Shown: positions 35,961-44,278 of the stretch, piece by piece
Layout: each line of letters opens with the position of its first letter
How positions within the stretch are numbered: position 1 is the stretch's first letter
Origin: an uncultured Chlorobiaceae bacterium
GTDB lineage: Bacteria; Bacteroidota; Chlorobiia; Chlorobiales; Chlorobiaceae
Length of the DNA stretch: 64,000 nucleotides
NCBI GenBank assembly: GCA_903824045.1
Contig: CAIJVD010000006.1
Location: 1 to 64,000 of the forward strand
Direction of reading: 5' to 3'
The notes under the pieces: generated by a model
Database searches by the model: none
What the model saw: only the letters and a program-made list of their open reading frames with translations
Told to the model about the DNA's origin: nothing
Program-made: the position numbers and the translations under genes

Positions 35961-36860
35961 ATGAGTACCGTACTTGAGCCAAAGCCAATGTCGAACTTTG
36001 TCGAGACGGACTATATAAGAGACATTACGAACCGCGGTCTTGCCTATATGCAGGCTGGATTCCCGGTCCATTTTCGTGGCCCGTCGGGAACAGGCAAGAC
36101 CACTGTTGCATTGCACCTCGCCAGCAAGATAGGGCGTCCTGTCGTTATTATTCATGGGGATTCTGAATACAAAACATCGGATCTGATCGGCAGCGAGCAG
36201 GGGTATAAGTACAGGCGTCTTGATGACAACTTTATTCACTCTGTCCACAAATACGAAGAAGATATGACGAAGCAGTGGGTCAACAATCGATTGACCATTG
36301 CCATAAAAAAAGGGTTCACCCTCGTCTATGACGAGTTTACCCGCTCACGCCCTGAGGCCAACAATATTCTGCTTCCTATTCTTCAGGAAAAAATGCTCAG
36401 CACCTCTTCGTCAAATGAAGAGGAGTACTATATGAAAGTTCATCCTGAGTTCAGGGCGATCTTTACCTCAAATCCCGAGGAGTATGCAGGCGTCAACCGG
36501 ACTCAGGATGCTTTGCGTGACCGTATGGTTACCATGGATCTTGATTATTTCGACTATGAAACCGAGCTGAAGATTACGCATTCAAAATCAGGCATGTCGC
36601 TTAAAGACTCTGAAAAGATTGTAAAAATTGTCAGGGGTCTGCGTGAATCAGGTAAAACAGAGTTTGATCCCACTATCAGAGGCTCAATCATGATTGCCAG
36701 GACACTGAATGTCCTTAACCAGAAACCGGATAAGGCGAACGAGTATTTCGTCAAAGTCTGTCAGGATATTCTGGCTTCTGAAACAAGTCGGGTCGGATCC
36801 AAAACAAATCAGGATAAGGTGCGCGTGATTGTTAATGAGCTGATCAATGAACATGCCTGA
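35961..36860 (+). CDS. gvpN: Gas vesicle AAA+ ATPase GvpN
   Basis: A 299-residue MoxR-type AAA+ ATPase needed for normal vesicle enlargement. The family's FVETDYIRDITNRGLAYMQA precedes Walker A GPSGTGKT (40-47). LVYDEFTRSRPEANNILLP follows with the Walker B acid pair near 125, then FTSNPEEYAGVNRTQDALRDR. Open frame exists upstream to 35856, but those ATGs lie in the terminator stem and encode no GvpN sequence, so MSTVLEPK (35961) is preferred. The ribosome site is weak. First gene of the second gvp transcription unit. Confidence 0.95.
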   Translation: MSTVLEPKPMSNFVETDYIRDITNRGLAYMQAGFPVHFRGPSGTGKTTVALHLASKIGRPVVIIHGDSEYKTSDLIGSEQGYKYRRLDDNFIHSVHKYEEDMTKQWVNNRLTIAIKKGFTLVYDEFTRSRPEANNILLPILQEKMLSTSSSNEEEYYMKVHPEFRAIFTSNPEEYAGVNRTQDALRDRMVTMDLDYFDYETELKITHSKSGMSLKDSEKIVKIVRGLRESGKTEFDPTIRGSIMIARTLNVLNQKPDKANEYFVKVCQDILASETSRVGSKTNQDKVRVIVNELINEHA

Positions 36861-36884
36861 AACAAATATCTAATTTTAAATCCT

Positions 36885-37199
36885 ATGCATCTTTATAAGG
36901 ATAAAAAAGGGCTCAACTGCATCAAGACAATTCAGACCGTCTCAAAGTCTTCTGCGAGGGAGAGTGATGGTTCAGGATTTGTCAAGCTCTATATGCTTGA
37001 AAAGGAAAAGAACAGGCTAATGGCTGAAGAGACAAAAATCCTCAACAGAATGGAAGTGATCAAGGACAGACTGAGAGTAATAAGCGATATTTATGCGAAC
37101 AGTAGAGGGCTCCTTGAGAGTAACGAAAGTAGTGGTGATAAATTCAGGAGTTTCAATGATAAAAGCAATGGATTTTCAACCATTCAAATAGAGTATTAA
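36885..37199 (+). CDS. Small coiled-coil protein, GvpV-like
   Basis: 104 residues. The centre GFVKLYMLEKEKNRLMAEET followed by IKDRLRVI is a charged helix resembling the core of cyanobacterial GvpV (a Y-x-x-L/M-x-x-x-E/K-K-x-R-L pattern). The N-terminus is basic and the C-terminus polar and disordered-looking. GvpV is a small accessory protein of unknown action. It sits between gvpN and gvpJ with 24- and 10-bp gaps. The match is from pattern memory and needs a profile search. Confidence 0.55.
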   Translation: MHLYKDKKGLNCIKTIQTVSKSSARESDGSGFVKLYMLEKEKNRLMAEETKILNRMEVIKDRLRVISDIYANSRGLLESNESSGDKFRSFNDKSNGFSTIQIEY

Positions 37200-37209
37200 T
37201 AATAATACC

Positions 37210-37512
37210 ATGCCTGATTTAAAACATGCGGTGAACGCTACGGGTCTCGCTGATATTCTTGAGCGAGTTCTTGATAAAGGAATTGTTATTGCCGGGGATA
37301 TTAAAATTCAGATTGCTGATATTGACTTATTGACAATTAAAATCAGGCTGCTTGTGGCTTCTGTAGATAAAGCGATGGAAATGGGTATCAACTGGTGGCA
37401 GGAGGATCCGTATTTATCGATTAAAGCAAAGGAGAGTGAGCAACAAATCATCCATGAGGATTTGCAGGGCAGGATTGAAAGGCTTGAGGCGATGAACCAG
37501 TTGTCAAAATGA
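37210..37512 (+). CDS. gvpJ: Gas vesicle protein GvpJ (GvpA paralogue)
   Basis: The 100-residue minor structural protein is related to GvpA. The core LADILERVLDKGIVIAGDIK, then IQIADIDLLTIKIRLLVASV matches the GvpA fold. A C-terminal extension of about 40 residues (helical, EDLQGRIERLEAMNQL) is the feature of GvpJ/GvpM members. These paralogues are thought to start or cap the vesicle cone. It is followed 6 bp later by the Hsp20-like gene. Confidence 0.92.
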   Translation: MPDLKHAVNATGLADILERVLDKGIVIAGDIKIQIADIDLLTIKIRLLVASVDKAMEMGINWWQEDPYLSIKAKESEQQIIHEDLQGRIERLEAMNQLSK

Positions 37513-37518
37513 TACAGC

Positions 37519-38025
37519 ATGAAAGAAGATACTCACAATGAATTGGGATCGGATCTTTTCGGTTTGGGAGGCCTGTTTAAAGGGATTGAAAAAATCGTCG
37601 ATCTTGCAAAACAGTTGGAGGAGAAGGGTGGGCTGAATTCTGAAGCAGAGCTGAATTTGGATCACATAAGAAAAGGAATGAAAGGGGTTTATGGTTTTAC
37701 CGTCAAGTCAGCTATCGGCGGGACCCCAAAGGTCGAGACCTTTGGAAATATCACTAAAACCCCGAGTGGTCCAAAGGTTAATGACGAACGTGAACCCATT
37801 ACAGACCTTTTCGATGAAGATGATGCGGTAATCATTATAGCCGAAATGCCGGGTGTAGAGGAGGGTGATGTGACGGTGGAGATATGCCACGACATTCTTG
37901 ATATATCCGCCCGAAGTTCGAACAAGTATTATCACAAAGAGATATTGCTTCCGATTCCGTCAGATTCAGGGCATATGCAGAAGAAATATATTAATGGAAT
38001 CCTTGAAATACGAATAAGTAAATAA
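37519..38025 (+). CDS. Hsp20/alpha-crystallin protein (GvpH-like)
   Basis: 168 residues. The C-terminal half (about 93-168) is an alpha-crystallin domain: DLFDEDDAVIIIAEMPGVEE, DVTVEICHDILDIS, and a C-terminal YINGILEIRISK with the A/N-G-x-L motif. The N-terminal half has a Gly-rich FGLGGLFKGIEKIVDLAKQL segment shared with GvpH of haloarchaea. GvpH binds GvpA and prevents aggregation, so a holdase role in vesicle assembly is the likely function. It lies directly upstream of an ArsA/Get3-like ATPase. Confidence 0.85.
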   Translation: MKEDTHNELGSDLFGLGGLFKGIEKIVDLAKQLEEKGGLNSEAELNLDHIRKGMKGVYGFTVKSAIGGTPKVETFGNITKTPSGPKVNDEREPITDLFDEDDAVIIIAEMPGVEEGDVTVEICHDILDISARSSNKYYHKEILLPIPSDSGHMQKKYINGILEIRISK

Positions 38026-38033
38026 TTATTCAA

Positions 38034-38990
38034 ATGCCGCTTACTGGTTTGGAAAACAGTGAACTGAAGATGATTATTTTCGGCGGAAAAGGCGGTGTTG
38101 GGAAAACGAGTTGTGCAATTGCCAGTGCCATCGGTCTTGCAGAGAGGTACAAAACACTGGTGATTTCGACTGATCCAGCCCACTCAATATCTGACAGTCT
38201 GGATCAGCATATTGGTTTCAAAGTTCATCAGGTTGATACTGTTCCGAACTTGTTTGCTCTTGAAATATCTGCAGACAAAGCCTTTCAGGAGTTCAAAAAA
38301 GAGCATGAACGCGAGCTTATAAAACTGTTTGATACTTCAACAACTCTTGATGATGATGATATCCAGGAGATGATGAATCTTTCAATTCCCGGAATTGATG
38401 AAGTGATGAGTTTCAAGACAATAATTGATCTCATTGAGAAGAATGAATATGAGAAATATGTTGTAGATACCGCCCCAACAGGTCATGCGTTGAGACTCCT
38501 TTCATCTCCCGGTCTGCTTGATGGCTGGATAAAAATGGCAGCAAAGATGCGGTGGAAGTATCGCTACATGATAGAGTCATTTTCCGGTAATTACAATGAG
38601 GATGAGGCCGATGTGATGCTGCTTAATCTGAAAAAAACAGTCACAAGAATCTCCTCATTGCTCAGCAACGGTACAAAATGTGAATTTATCCCGGTCTGTA
38701 TTCCAGAAGATATGGCAATACAGGAGACTGCGAGACTTCTGAAGGAGTTGGGCAAGTACAGGATAGCCTCCCGACAGCTCATTCTCAACAATGTCATGGA
38801 GTCGGATGAGGCGGGATTCTGCCATCAGAGAAGAGTTGCCCAAATGAAGTATATCGCCCAGGCCGGGCAGTTGTTCAAGGGTATGCAGATTGTCACCGTT
38901 CCGGTTTTCCCCGAAGAGATTAAAGGGTTGGAGGCGTTGAAAAAATTGCGAGATGTATTATTTGGAGATAGAACCACTGCTCCTGTATAA
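38034..38990 (+). CDS. ArsA/Get3-like ATPase in the gvp cluster
   Basis: A 318-residue single-domain member of the deviant Walker A (SIMIBI) family. The P-loop is GKGGVGKT at 18-25, with STDPAHS (switch I) and VVDTAPTGHALRLL (switch II), then a helical region and VCIPEDMAIQETARL. No adjacent arsenic gene exists. The Get3 CxxC zinc pair is not seen. Get3/ArsA homologues chaperone hydrophobic membrane proteins; in this setting it might handle the very hydrophobic GvpA (inference). Its gene is packed 8 bp after Hsp20 and 2 bp before the CDC48-like gene. Confidence 0.85.
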   Translation: MPLTGLENSELKMIIFGGKGGVGKTSCAIASAIGLAERYKTLVISTDPAHSISDSLDQHIGFKVHQVDTVPNLFALEISADKAFQEFKKEHERELIKLFDTSTTLDDDDIQEMMNLSIPGIDEVMSFKTIIDLIEKNEYEKYVVDTAPTGHALRLLSSPGLLDGWIKMAAKMRWKYRYMIESFSGNYNEDEADVMLLNLKKTVTRISSLLSNGTKCEFIPVCIPEDMAIQETARLLKELGKYRIASRQLILNNVMESDEAGFCHQRRVAQMKYIAQAGQLFKGMQIVTVPVFPEEIKGLEALKKLRDVLFGDRTTAPV

Positions 38991-38992
38991 CG

Positions 38993-41134
38993 ATGAATAG
39001 CGATGAGCTGATACTGAAAGTCAAGGAAGCACTTGTAAAGGATGCAGGGCGTGCCATAGCCAGGGTTGATCCTCAGGACATGATACGTTGCGGCTTGGAG
39101 TCCGGCGATATAGTCCTGATTGATGCAAAGCGCTCCACACCAGTCAAAATCCTGCCCTCCTATCCTGATGACAGAAACAAGGGGATCATACAGGTTGATG
39201 GGATCATCAGGGAAAATGCCGGCGTGAGTATTGACGAAAAAGTTTCAGTCAAAAAAACCAGCTTCAGGATTGCGTCGAGGATCAGGCTCAAGGCCCTGAG
39301 CAAAACAAGTGCGCTTTCAAAAGCCGATAATGCCAAATACATCGGTTCCCTGATAAACGGACTGCCCGCTTCAAAGGGCGATAAAATCAAGGCGACCCTT
39401 TTCGGTTCAGGCTCCATATACTATACGATCACCTCCACTGCCCCTGATGGAGTCGTCCTCATTACGCCCGATACTCTTGTGCAGCTTGAACAAGCCGGAA
39501 AGACGGACGCCGCAGCCGAGAAGGTCAGTTATGAGGATATTGGAGGGCTTGTCAATCAGCTCCAGCGCATACGTGAAATGATCGAGCTTCCGCTCCGCTA
39601 TCCTGAAATATTTGAGCGTCTTGGTGTTGAGCCTCCCAAAGGGGTGTTTCTTTACGGCCCCCCCGGTACAGGCAAAACACTCATCGTCAGAGCAGTTGCG
39701 CAAGAGACCGATGCCTATTTCATCAATATTTCCGGCCCGGAAATTATGGGCAAGTATTATGGTGAAAGTGAAGCACGACTCCGCAATATCTTCGCTGAAG
39801 CTCAGGCCCATGCCCCATCGATCATCTTTATCGATGAAATTGACTCCATTGCACCAAAAAGGGAGGATATGGGTGGTGAAAAGCAGGTCGAAAAAAGGGT
39901 CGTCGCACAGCTTCTCTCATTGATGGATGGTCTGGAGTCACGAGGCAAAGTCATTGTCATTGGCGCCACCAATATTCCTAATTCAATAGATCCTGCACTG
40001 CGCCGGCCGGGCAGGTTCGATCGCGAAATAGCGATCTCTATACCCGATAAACACGGGCGTCTCGAAATCCTTCATATCCATACCAGGGGCATCCCGCTCT
40101 CTGAGGATGTGAACCTGCAGAGAATTTCCGAAATAACGCATGGCTTTGTGGGCGCGGATCTGGAAGCGCTGGCACGTGAAGCGGCGATGACGGCCTTGAG
40201 GAAAATACTTCCGGTCATCAACTATGAATTAGCCGAAATACCCTATGACCTTTTGATGCAGCTGGAAGTGACAATGGACAATTTCCTCGATGCAATGAAA
40301 GAGGTTGAGCCGTCAGCCATCCGGGAGGTATTTGTTGAGGTTCCCGATGTCAAATGGGAGGATGTCGGCGGGCTTGATGAAATAAAGAGTGCGCTGAAGG
40401 AGAGTGTTGAGTGGCCGGTCAAGTACTCCGAACTTTTTAAAACTACCAATACAAAGCCGCCAAAGGGAATCATTCTTCATGGCAGGCCGGGAACGGGCAA
40501 GACATATCTGGCAAAAGCGCTGGCGAGTGAAAGCGGATTGAACTTTATATCGGTCAAGGGCCCGCAACTGCTAAGCCGGTTTATCGGCGAATCGGAAAAA
40601 AGCGTCAGGGAGCTGTTCAGAATGGCGAAGCAGGCTGCGCCATCAATATTGTTTCTTGACGAAATCGACAGTCTTGCACCTGCAAGAAACAGCGGGAGCT
40701 CTGATTTAGGGGTTATTGAAAGAGTCATAAGCCAGTTTTTGACAGAGATGGATGGCATCGAGGAGTTAAAAGGCGTGACTGTTCTTGCTGCAACGAACAG
40801 AATTGACATGATAGACCAGGCATTGCTACGCTCAGGGAGATTTGACTTGATGTTTGAAGTGCCACTGCCTGACAGAGCGACTCGGGAGAGAATATTTGAA
40901 ATTCATACAAAACAGATGACACTCGGTAAGAGTGTTAATCTCATAAGCTTGTCAGAGAAGAGCGATCATATGACAGGAGCAGACATTGGGTTTATATGTC
41001 AACAAGCAAAGATGTGTGCACTTAGAGAAATTATTGGAAAGAGTGAGGCTGATAATAGAGATAAGGTGATCATTGATGAGGAACATTTTGATCGCGCAAT
41101 ACAAGTGCTCACAGCACAAAATAAAATACATTGA
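38993..41134 (+). CDS. CDC48/VAT-type double AAA+ ATPase in the gvp cluster
   Basis: 713 residues. An N-terminal double-psi-barrel-like domain (1-170) precedes two AAA modules. D1 Walker A is GPPGTGKT (222-229) and Walker [10 protein letters not shown]2 Walker A is GRPGTGKT (497-504), with R replacing the usual second P, and Walker B ILFLDEID. Arginine-finger segments ([16 protein letters not shown]) are present. It ends NKIH, so the HbYX proteasome-docking motif is missing. The family unfolds proteins or extracts them from complexes. Inside a gvp operon it may remodel vesicle or chaperone complexes (inference). GvpF/L follows 4 bp later. Confidence 0.9.
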   Translation: MNSDELILKVKEALVKDAGRAIARVDPQDMIRCGLESGDIVLIDAKRSTPVKILPSYPDDRNKGIIQVDGIIRENAGVSIDEKVSVKKTSFRIASRIRLKALSKTSALSKADNAKYIGSLINGLPASKGDKIKATLFGSGSIYYTITSTAPDGVVLITPDTLVQLEQAGKTDAAAEKVSYEDIGGLVNQLQRIREMIELPLRYPEIFERLGVEPPKGVFLYGPPGTGKTLIVRAVAQETDAYFINISGPEIMGKYYGESEARLRNIFAEAQAHAPSIIFIDEIDSIAPKREDMGGEKQVEKRVVAQLLSLMDGLESRGKVIVIGATNIPNSIDPALRRPGRFDREIAISIPDKHGRLEILHIHTRGIPLSEDVNLQRISEITHGFVGADLEALAREAAMTALRKILPVINYELAEIPYDLLMQLEVTMDNFLDAMKEVEPSAIREVFVEVPDVKWEDVGGLDEIKSALKESVEWPVKYSELFKTTNTKPPKGIILHGRPGTGKTYLAKALASESGLNFISVKGPQLLSRFIGESEKSVRELFRMAKQAAPSILFLDEIDSLAPARNSGSSDLGVIERVISQFLTEMDGIEELKGVTVLAATNRIDMIDQALLRSGRFDLMFEVPLPDRATRERIFEIHTKQMTLGKSVNLISLSEKSDHMTGADIGFICQQAKMCALREIIGKSEADNRDKVIIDEEHFDRAIQVLTAQNKIH

Positions 41135-41138
41135 GATA

Positions 41139-42167
41139 ATGAGTGCACTGGGAATTTATATATATGGGTTTGTATCTAATGCCAGAATTGATGCGTTAAA
41201 AGATATATTAATGCAGTCCGGGGTATATGCAATAGAGTACAAGAAAATATCAGCACTTGTGTCAGATACAAGAGAGAGTGGTATTGAGGGTTTGGAGAAA
41301 GAGTCTCTTGGAAAACTCCTGATAGATCATCAGCTCAAAATTGAAAAGATTAATGCGGCAGGGTGTGACAAAATTGTGCCAATGAAGTTTGGTACAATTG
41401 TCAGTTCAGGAAATGACATATACAGGATTTTGGAAGGGGGGTATGATGTAATTAGTAGTACCATCGATGCAATAAAGGCACTGCATGAAATGGATGTTGT
41501 TGCAAGGTGGAGTGATTTCGGAAATTTTATCAATAAAATTGCCAGCAATGCAGAAATTGTATCACTAAAAAATGTGATGGCACATCAAGACGCGTGTGAA
41601 GAAGTTGACATGGTAAGTATAGGGAGAGCAATAAAAAAGAAAGTTGATGAGAAGAACAGCAAAGCCAGAAAGGATATCCTGAAAGCTCTCATTCCAATTT
41701 GTAAAGACTATAAAAAGCAAGAAACGTTAAATGACGAAATGGTTATTAATGCGGCTTTTCTTATAGAGAGTAGTGAGAAAGAACGATTTATAGATGCAGT
41801 TGAGCAAACAGATTTAAAATATGCAGATGAGCTTGGATTCAAAATTGTTGGCCCATTGCCATGCTACAGCTTTTACACAATAGAGTGCAAGGCGATAGAA
41901 AAATCTGATGTAGAGAGTGCAATGCGGTGTCTGGAAATCGAGGTATTAAAAAGCGAGTCGGATATCAAAAAAGCCTATAGGGCAATGGCTTCAGTATCAC
42001 ATCCAGACAGCAGCCCAGAAAAAGCTAATGCTGATTCATCAAGATTTATTGAAATTCATAATTCGTACAAGCTATTAATGGATTACAGCAGTGCAACTAA
42101 AAAGTATGGATTGGAAATGAATGCTCTTGGTGCCGATCCGGTGTATGTGATTAAAATAAAGGAGTAA
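41139..42167 (+). CDS. gvpF/L: GvpF/L-family protein fused to a C-terminal J-domain
   Basis: 342 residues. Residues 1-265 are a GvpF/GvpL protein (MSALGIYIYGFVSN, KIVPMKFGTIVS, MVINAAFLIE, FKIVGPLPCYSFYTIE). Residues about 268-320 form a J-domain: ESDIKKAYRAMASVSHPDSS, with HPD at 288-290, then FIEIHNSYKLLMDY. HPD is the motif that stimulates Hsp70 ATPase. GvpF/L proteins bind GvpA and accessory proteins in a pre-assembly complex, so the fusion may deliver DnaK to that complex (inference). ATG 41139 is chosen from homology; the open frame to 41073 overlaps the CDC48-like gene. Confidence 0.88.
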   Translation: MSALGIYIYGFVSNARIDALKDILMQSGVYAIEYKKISALVSDTRESGIEGLEKESLGKLLIDHQLKIEKINAAGCDKIVPMKFGTIVSSGNDIYRILEGGYDVISSTIDAIKALHEMDVVARWSDFGNFINKIASNAEIVSLKNVMAHQDACEEVDMVSIGRAIKKKVDEKNSKARKDILKALIPICKDYKKQETLNDEMVINAAFLIESSEKERFIDAVEQTDLKYADELGFKIVGPLPCYSFYTIECKAIEKSDVESAMRCLEIEVLKSESDIKKAYRAMASVSHPDSSPEKANADSSRFIEIHNSYKLLMDYSSATKKYGLEMNALGADPVYVIKIKE

Positions 42168-42168
42168 C

Positions 42169-42948
42169 ATGTCAAGAGATGGTAAATATATATATTGTAT
42201 AATAGCAACAAGAAACGAATGCAACTTTGGAGAGATAGGGGTAGGAGGAAAAGGAAATATCGTCAACTCAATTGGATTTGAAGGACTCAGTATGGTGGTT
42301 AGCGATCACCGCTTGAATAGTATTGAAGTTAATTCAGAAAATATTCTTGCTCATCAAAAAGTAATTGAAGTGGTGATGAGCGAGTATAACAGTGTGATTC
42401 CCGTTCGATTTGGAACTGTTGCGGCCACTCCAGATGAAATAAGAAATCTTCTTGACAGACGGTATGCTGAGTTATCAGAGCTGATTCTCAGGTTCGAAAA
42501 TAAAGTTGAATATAATGTCAAAGGGATATGGAAAGATATGAACTTTATTTATAAGGAGATAGACGATAAGAATCTATTATTGCATCAATTAAGGGAAGAT
42601 ATTGAACGAAGTACAGATACAACTATACGAGAGAGTAAAATTTTGGATGCCTCCGGCTTAATCGATGAAAACCTCAAGGCTATGCGAGTTAGTGCGCAAG
42701 AAGAGCTTGAGAGTTTATTGCGAAAAACAACAGTAGGATGTAAATCAAACGCAATCTCTGCTGACGCAATGTTTATGAATACAGCTTTTTTATTAAATCA
42801 AGGTCGAGAAAAAGAGTTTGAAAATATACTGACATCATATGCTGAATTATATCCGGAAAAATTTGACTTTATTATTGCGGGACCTTTGCCGACGTTTAGT
42901 TTTATAGATTTGCACATTCTGCCTGAAAAATGGGAACGCAATGACTGA
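42169..42948 (+). CDS. gvpF/L: GvpF/L-family protein (second copy)
   Basis: 259 residues of the two-domain GvpF/L type: N-terminal KYIYCIIATRNECNFGEIGV, central VIPVRFGTVAATPDEIRNLL, and a C-terminal FMNTAFLLNQGREKEF followed by FDFIIAGPLPTFSFIDL. It begins 1 bp after the preceding gene's stop. Very AT-rich. Whether it is GvpF or GvpL in the haloarchaeal sense cannot be told. Confidence 0.92.
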   Translation: MSRDGKYIYCIIATRNECNFGEIGVGGKGNIVNSIGFEGLSMVVSDHRLNSIEVNSENILAHQKVIEVVMSEYNSVIPVRFGTVAATPDEIRNLLDRRYAELSELILRFENKVEYNVKGIWKDMNFIYKEIDDKNLLLHQLREDIERSTDTTIRESKILDASGLIDENLKAMRVSAQEELESLLRKTTVGCKSNAISADAMFMNTAFLLNQGREKEFENILTSYAELYPEKFDFIIAGPLPTFSFIDLHILPEKWERND

Positions 42949-42966
42949 AAAAATAGTTAATAACCT

Positions 42967-43746
42967 ATGAAGAGTGATATGGATCCAGGTTTTGGGCGAT
43001 ATATTTATGGTATTATTAGAAATTCCGAGCCCGTCAATTTTGGTCAATTCGGTATAGGTAGTAATTCTGATCATGTCTATACTGTAATCTTCAAGAATAT
43101 ATCTGCAGTTGTAAGTTCATCACCAATAGTTCGGTATGAAGCAAGAAGAGTGAATATGATTGCTCATCAAAAAGTACTGGAAGAAGTTATGAAGCAATTT
43201 AGTGTGCTTCCAGTGAGATTCTCTACAATATCTCCACATGATAATGATGAAGCAATTATAAATATTCTTAAGGATGATTATCAGCGTTTTGATAATCTTC
43301 TCATTAAAATGAATAAAAAGAAAGAGATGGGTCTTAAAGTGATGGCATCTGAACAGCCTGTATATGAAAGCATCATACAAAAGCATGATAATATTCGGAG
43401 ACTAAGAGACAAGCTTGTGGACAAACCATTTGACAAGACCCACAAGGAACGAATCAAAATTGGGGAGATGGTTTTTTCGGCACTTAAGGATGAAATTGAA
43501 ATTTACAAGGATTATATACTTGGAAAACTCAGCCCAATAGCAGAAGATGTTAAGGTGAATGACAATTACGGTAATTTCATGGTATTAAATGCTGCATTTC
43601 TTATTAATGAGGAAAAAGAACCGCTCTTTGATAATGAGGTCAATCAAATTGATCAGAAATATGAGGGGCTTATGACAATAAAGTATGTTGGAACTCTCCC
43701 GCCATATAATTTTGTCAATTTGTCAATCAAAACATTGGGAGTATAG
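42967..43746 (+). CDS. gvpF/L: GvpF/L-family protein (third copy)
   Basis: 259 residues, same layout: RYIYGIIRNSEPVNFGQFGI, SVLPVRFSTISPH, MVLNAAFLINEEKE and MTIKYVGTLPPYNFVNLSI. It resembles the second copy most closely (both open with a KYIY/RYIY and NFG pattern), suggesting a tandem duplication. The stop overlaps the region used as gvpG leader. Confidence 0.92.
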   Translation: MKSDMDPGFGRYIYGIIRNSEPVNFGQFGIGSNSDHVYTVIFKNISAVVSSSPIVRYEARRVNMIAHQKVLEEVMKQFSVLPVRFSTISPHDNDEAIINILKDDYQRFDNLLIKMNKKKEMGLKVMASEQPVYESIIQKHDNIRRLRDKLVDKPFDKTHKERIKIGEMVFSALKDEIEIYKDYILGKLSPIAEDVKVNDNYGNFMVLNAAFLINEEKEPLFDNEVNQIDQKYEGLMTIKYVGTLPPYNFVNLSIKTLGV

Positions 43747-43769
43747 CCATCTTTATTCTTGACGACATA

Positions 43770-43985
43770 TTGTTTGCTCCTGTAAACGGACTTATTTTTA
43801 TCGCTAATAAAATTAACGATGTCGTTGAAAAGGAAACATCCGATGAGGGCGCAATAAAAGAACAGTTGATGATGCTTCAGCTTCAGTTTGAAATGGACGA
43901 AATTGATGAAGATCAGTACGACAAACAAGAGGATAACTTGTTAAGGCGCTTAGAGGAAATAAGAAAGAGTAAAGCCGGAAATTAA
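43770..43985 (+). CDS. gvpG: Gas vesicle protein GvpG
   Basis: The conserved body reads LFAPVNGLIFIANKINDVVE, then DEGAIKEQLMMLQLQFEMDEIDEDQYDKQEDNLLRRL, which is standard GvpG (small, helical, accessory). Listed from TTG 43770 (71 residues). The family usually has an LDD just before LFAPV, and here ILDDI is encoded in frame at 43755-43769 with no ATG, GTG or TTG before it. The frame upstream begins ATC TTT ATT. GGGAG at 43737-43741 sits 7 bp before that ATC (43749). The true start may be this rare ATC or the ATT at 43755. Confidence 0.9.
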   Translation: MFAPVNGLIFIANKINDVVEKETSDEGAIKEQLMMLQLQFEMDEIDEDQYDKQEDNLLRRLEEIRKSKAGN

Positions 43986-44005
43986 TATTTAAATACTCGG
44001 GGGAA

Positions 44006-44278
44006 ATGATGAGCAAAATTACTGATGTTCGACATGCGGTTATCAGTTTTTTAAAAGAAAATATACATATCAATGATGTTACTGTAATTAAGATTGAAAA
44101 TGAAGGTGATAGATGGAGATCTGTAGCTGAAGTTTATGAGGATGATTCCTTTCTCAAATCAATGAACCTCCCTCCAAAAAAAACAAGACTGTTTTATACT
44201 GTAACTGTTGATTCTGAATTAGAGGTTATCTCTTTTCAAAGGACATCAAGTTATGACGATTCTGAAAATGAAGAATAA
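44006..44278 (+). CDS. gvpO: Gas vesicle protein GvpO
   Basis: 90 residues matching the GvpO family: an N-terminal helix, then VTVIKIENEGDRWRSVAEVY and KTRLFYTVTVDSELEVISFQ (an alpha+beta fold). A gggggaa ribosome site lies just before the start; ATG 44006 or 44009 could serve. GvpO is essential in haloarchaea and may act in expression or assembly. It overlaps the following GvpF/L gene by 26 bp. Confidence 0.88.
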   Translation: MMSKITDVRHAVISFLKENIHINDVTVIKIENEGDRWRSVAEVYEDDSFLKSMNLPPKKTRLFYTVTVDSELEVISFQRTSSYDDSENEE

